Assembly: GCA_938021685.1 (NCBI GenBank)
Contig: CALIFM010000316.1
Coordinates: 1-6,933 of the forward strand
From: an uncultured Gammaproteobacteria bacterium
GTDB lineage: Bacteria; Pseudomonadota; Gammaproteobacteria; Arenicellales; Poriferihabitantaceae
Direction: 5' to 3'
Length of the DNA stretch: 6,933 nucleotides
Position numbers and translations under genes: made by a program. Of this stretch, positions 4,517 through 6,933 are shown one piece after another. Below the pieces are notes generated by a model that worked only from the letters and a program-made list of their open reading frames with translations, had not been told where the DNA came from and made no database searches. Within the stretch, counting starts at the first letter, position 1, and each line of letters opens with the position of its first letter.

Positions 4517-6933
4517 CCTCCTCTATCACCTTGCCCAAATCGACAAAGGCCGTCATTATCGGCGGCGGCATCGTTGGTTGTTCTACCGCTTATCACTTAG
4601 CCAAACTTGGCTGGGATGTGGTGCTGCTAGAGCGCAAAAAACTTACTTCTGGCACCACCTTTCATGCCGCAGGCTTGGTAGGTCAACTGCGCTCCAGCGC
4701 CAATATCACTCAGCTACTAACTTATTCAGTTGATCTATACAAAACTCTTGAGCAAGAAACAGGCCTAGCAACAGGCTGGAAAATGAATGGCGGCTTGCGC
4801 CTAGCGTGCAATCAAGAACGCTGGACTGAGGTAAAACGGCAAGCCACTACCGCACATTCATTTGGCCTTGATATGCAGCTGCTTACTGCACAAGAAGCAT
4901 TGGAGTTGTGGCCACTTATGCAAATTGATGACGTCGTCGGCGCAGCGTTCTTGCCCACCGATGGACAAGTCAACCCATCAGACATCACCCAGTCATTGGC
5001 AAAAGGGGCTAGCATGGCTGGCGCACAAATTTTTGAAGATACCAAGGTGCTGTCAGTGGATGTACAAAAAGGCATTATCAAAGGCGTTGAAACCGAACAT
5101 GGTCGCATTAATTGTAACGTGGTAGTGGCTTGCTGCGGGCAGTGGACACGGCAATTCGCGAAAACAGTCGGTGTGAACGTACCACTGGTGTCAATGGAGC
5201 ACCAATACCTAGTCACCGAGCCGATTGCTGGAGTGCCGGCCAACCTGCCCACCTTACGTGACCCAGATCGCTTAACTTACTACAAAGAAGAAGTTGGCGG
5301 CTTGGTAATGGGCGGGTACGAGCCAAACCCAATCCCTTGGGCGGTGGATGGTTTCCCTAAGGGCTTTCACTACACCTTATTGGATAGCAATTATGAGCAT
5401 TTCTCACAAATTATGGAGCTATCCCTAGGTCGCGTACCAGCACTTGAATCAGCTGGCATTAAACAACTAACCAATGGCCCTGAAAGTTTTACCCCTGACG
5501 GTAATTTTATTTTGGGAGAGGCACCCGAGCTTAAAAATTTCTATGTAGGAGCAGGCTTCAATGCTTATGGCATCGCAGCAGGCGGTGGGGCTGGTATGGC
5601 TTTAGCTCAATGGGTTGCCAAAGGTGAGCCACCATTTGACCTATGGCCAGTGGACATCCGCCGCTTTGGCAGGCCTCACTTTGAAGATGACTGGATTCGT
5701 ACCCGCACTATTGAGGCATATAAAAAGCATTACACCATGGCATGGCCATCAGAGGAACATGACAGCGCAAGGCCTTACCAAAAATCACCGCTGTATGATG
5801 TATTACATGCAGATGGCGCAGTGTTTGGCGAAAAGCTCGGCTGGGAACGCCCCAATTGGTTTGCCGACTTAAAAGCCAGTGAACAACAACACGACATTTA
5901 CACCTTTGAACGCCCTAACTGGCATGCAGCTGTGGCACGCGAACATCTAGCAGCACGCACTAAGGCGGCATTGTTTGATCAAACCTCATTCGCAAAATTT
6001 CTCTTAAAAGGTCCTGATGCCGCTGCAGCACTAAACTGGATTGCGGCCAATGAGGTAGACAAGCCAGTTGGCTCATTAGTTTATACACAAATGCTCAACC
6101 ACCGAGGCGGCATTGAGTGTGATCTGACGGTAGTACGCATGGCAATGGATGAATATTACATTGTGACAGGCACCGGTTTTGCTACCCACGATTTTAATTG
6201 GATCGCACGGAATATCCCCGCTGGCATGGATGCACAGTTGGTTGATGTCACCTCAGCCTATACTGTCCTGTCTTTAATGGGCCCGAATGCACGTGCTATT
6301 TTAAGCAGCCTCACGCATGCGGATGTCAGCAATGCCAAGTTTAAATTTGGTCAAGCAAAAGCGATCACTATCGCTGACTGCCCAGTGAATGCTTTGCGTG
6401 TCACTTACATCGGCGAACTTGGTTGGGAACTACACCTACCTGTGGAATATGCCACTACGGTTTATCACGCTTTGCATAAGGCAGGCAACGCACACGGCTT
6501 AGTTAATGCAGGTTACCGCGCCATCGAGACCCTGCGTCTTGAAAAAGGCTACCGCGCTTGGTCGGCTGATATAGGGCCAGATCATACGCCTGATGAAGCA
6601 GGTCTAGGCTGGGCGGTGCGCCTAAACAAAAACGACACTTTTATTGGCCGCGATGCGGTAATTAAGCAACGTGAACAAGGCCTACATAAAATGCTAGCCA
6701 CCTTTGTCGCCAACAGCGACATAAATTTATCGGGTCGTGAAACCATTTATCGCAATGGTCAACAAACAGGCTGGCTTAGCTCAGCAGGATATGGTCATTT
6801 TCTGCAACAATCAATTGGCATGGGCTATGTGCGCAACGGCAATGGCGTTGATAAGCATTTCGTTATGAGCGGTGATTACGAGCTTGAAGTTGCCGGCAAA
6901 CGGGTGCCCTGCAAAGTGACTTTAGACCCTTTA
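4513..6933 (+). CDS. GcvT-family FAD-dependent oxidoreductase, dimethylglycine/sarcosine dehydrogenase-like (3' end cut by window)
   Basis: The frame is open for 807 codons with no stop before the window edge. The final residues (VTLDPL) resemble the family's C-terminal strand, so only a few codons are probably missing. Domain order follows dimethylglycine dehydrogenase. First is a DAO-type FAD domain with VIIGGGIVG (14-22), Glu40 ending the second strand and a FHAAGL motif whose His51 matches the covalent FAD-linking His. Then come MEHQYLVT (about 228-235) and GFNAYGIAAGGGAG (348-361), a central linker domain with ERPNWF and ERPNWH repeats (445-471), and a tetrahydrofolate-binding GcvT domain. 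The GcvT domain has YTQMLNHRGGIECDLTV (524-540, Asp537 aligning with the folate-site Asp), YIGELGWEL (631-639) and LRLEKGYRAW (674-683). The expected reaction is oxidative demethylation of an N-methyl amino acid in the cytoplasm, with the one-carbon unit passed to tetrahydrofolate. Dimethylglycine, sarcosine or a related amine are all possible. The start overlaps the kinase stop, with a weak AGG at 4501-4503. Confidence 0.9.
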   Translation, partial: MTSSITLPKSTKAVIIGGGIVGCSTAYHLAKLGWDVVLLERKKLTSGTTFHAAGLVGQLRSSANITQLLTYSVDLYKTLEQETGLATGWKMNGGLRLACNQERWTEVKRQATTAHSFGLDMQLLTAQEALELWPLMQIDDVVGAAFLPTDGQVNPSDITQSLAKGASMAGAQIFEDTKVLSVDVQKGIIKGVETEHGRINCNVVVACCGQWTRQFAKTVGVNVPLVSMEHQYLVTEPIAGVPANLPTLRDPDRLTYYKEEVGGLVMGGYEPNPIPWAVDGFPKGFHYTLLDSNYEHFSQIMELSLGRVPALESAGIKQLTNGPESFTPDGNFILGEAPELKNFYVGAGFNAYGIAAGGGAGMALAQWVAKGEPPFDLWPVDIRRFGRPHFEDDWIRTRTIEAYKKHYTMAWPSEEHDSARPYQKSPLYDVLHADGAVFGEKLGWERPNWFADLKASEQQHDIYTFERPNWHAAVAREHLAARTKAALFDQTSFAKFLLKGPDAAAALNWIAANEVDKPVGSLVYTQMLNHRGGIECDLTVVRMAMDEYYIVTGTGFATHDFNWIARNIPAGMDAQLVDVTSAYTVLSLMGPNARAILSSLTHADVSNAKFKFGQAKAITIADCPVNALRVTYIGELGWELHLPVEYATTVYHALHKAGNAHGLVNAGYRAIETLRLEKGYRAWSADIGPDHTPDEAGLGWAVRLNKNDTFIGRDAVIKQREQGLHKMLATFVANSDINLSGRETIYRNGQQTGWLSSAGYGHFLQQSIGMGYVRNGNGVDKHFVMSGDYELEVAGKRVPCKVTLDPL

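Noticed and set aside
4482..5872. Short frames on both strands within the flavoprotein gene
   Set aside because: The long frame from 4513 is continuous and carries all family motifs in order; the others are out-of-frame shadows.

Overview
The window carries two gene groups, both on the + strand, and looks like chromosomal DNA of a marine-type gammaproteobacterium. That is an inference from the zinc module, whose best-known relative is in Vibrio, combined with a dimethylglycine/sarcosine-type oxidoreductase of the kind common in marine bacteria. The species cannot be named from the sequence. There is no sign of phage, insertion sequence, CRISPR, tRNA or rRNA.

Group 1 (about 84-3381) is a four-gene operon: a secreted His-rich ZrgA-type (DUF2796) zinc protein, a MacB/LolD-type ABC ATPase, an FtsX/MacB-type permease, and a secreted DUF3299 protein. 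The spacings are 58 nt, a 4-nt ATGA overlap, and 43 nt. Gene content and order resemble the zinc-regulated zrg locus described in Vibrio cholerae. An AT-rich leader (27 G/C in 137 nt by hand count) precedes it. The leader contains a plausible sigma70 promoter, and an imperfect 23-bp palindrome matching the Zur (zinc repressor) consensus at 14 of 22 informative positions overlaps its -10 element. The likely job is zinc acquisition or periplasmic zinc handling when zinc is scarce, through an ABC system of the mechanotransmission type rather than a classical ZnuABC importer.

A 241-nt gap (3382-3622) separates the groups. It holds a weak terminator-like element ending in eight T's and weak promoter-like hexamers, but no convincing gene.

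Group 2 (3623 to the window end) is a choline/ethanolamine-kinase-like phosphotransferase joined by an ATGA overlap to a long flavoprotein-GcvT fusion of the dimethylglycine/sarcosine dehydrogenase family. The flavoprotein frame runs open for 807 codons and is cut by the window edge, probably only a few codons before its stop. Together they suggest catabolism of methylated amines (choline/betaine derivatives) feeding one-carbon units to tetrahydrofolate. The exact substrates of both enzymes are unresolved.

The item of greatest interest is group 1. It combines a poorly understood ABC architecture, a His-rich secreted partner, a DUF3299 partner with an invariant-looking Cys-x-His-x-Pro4 motif, and a possible Zur operator. 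It is related to a system already reported, so it is under-characterised rather than wholly new.
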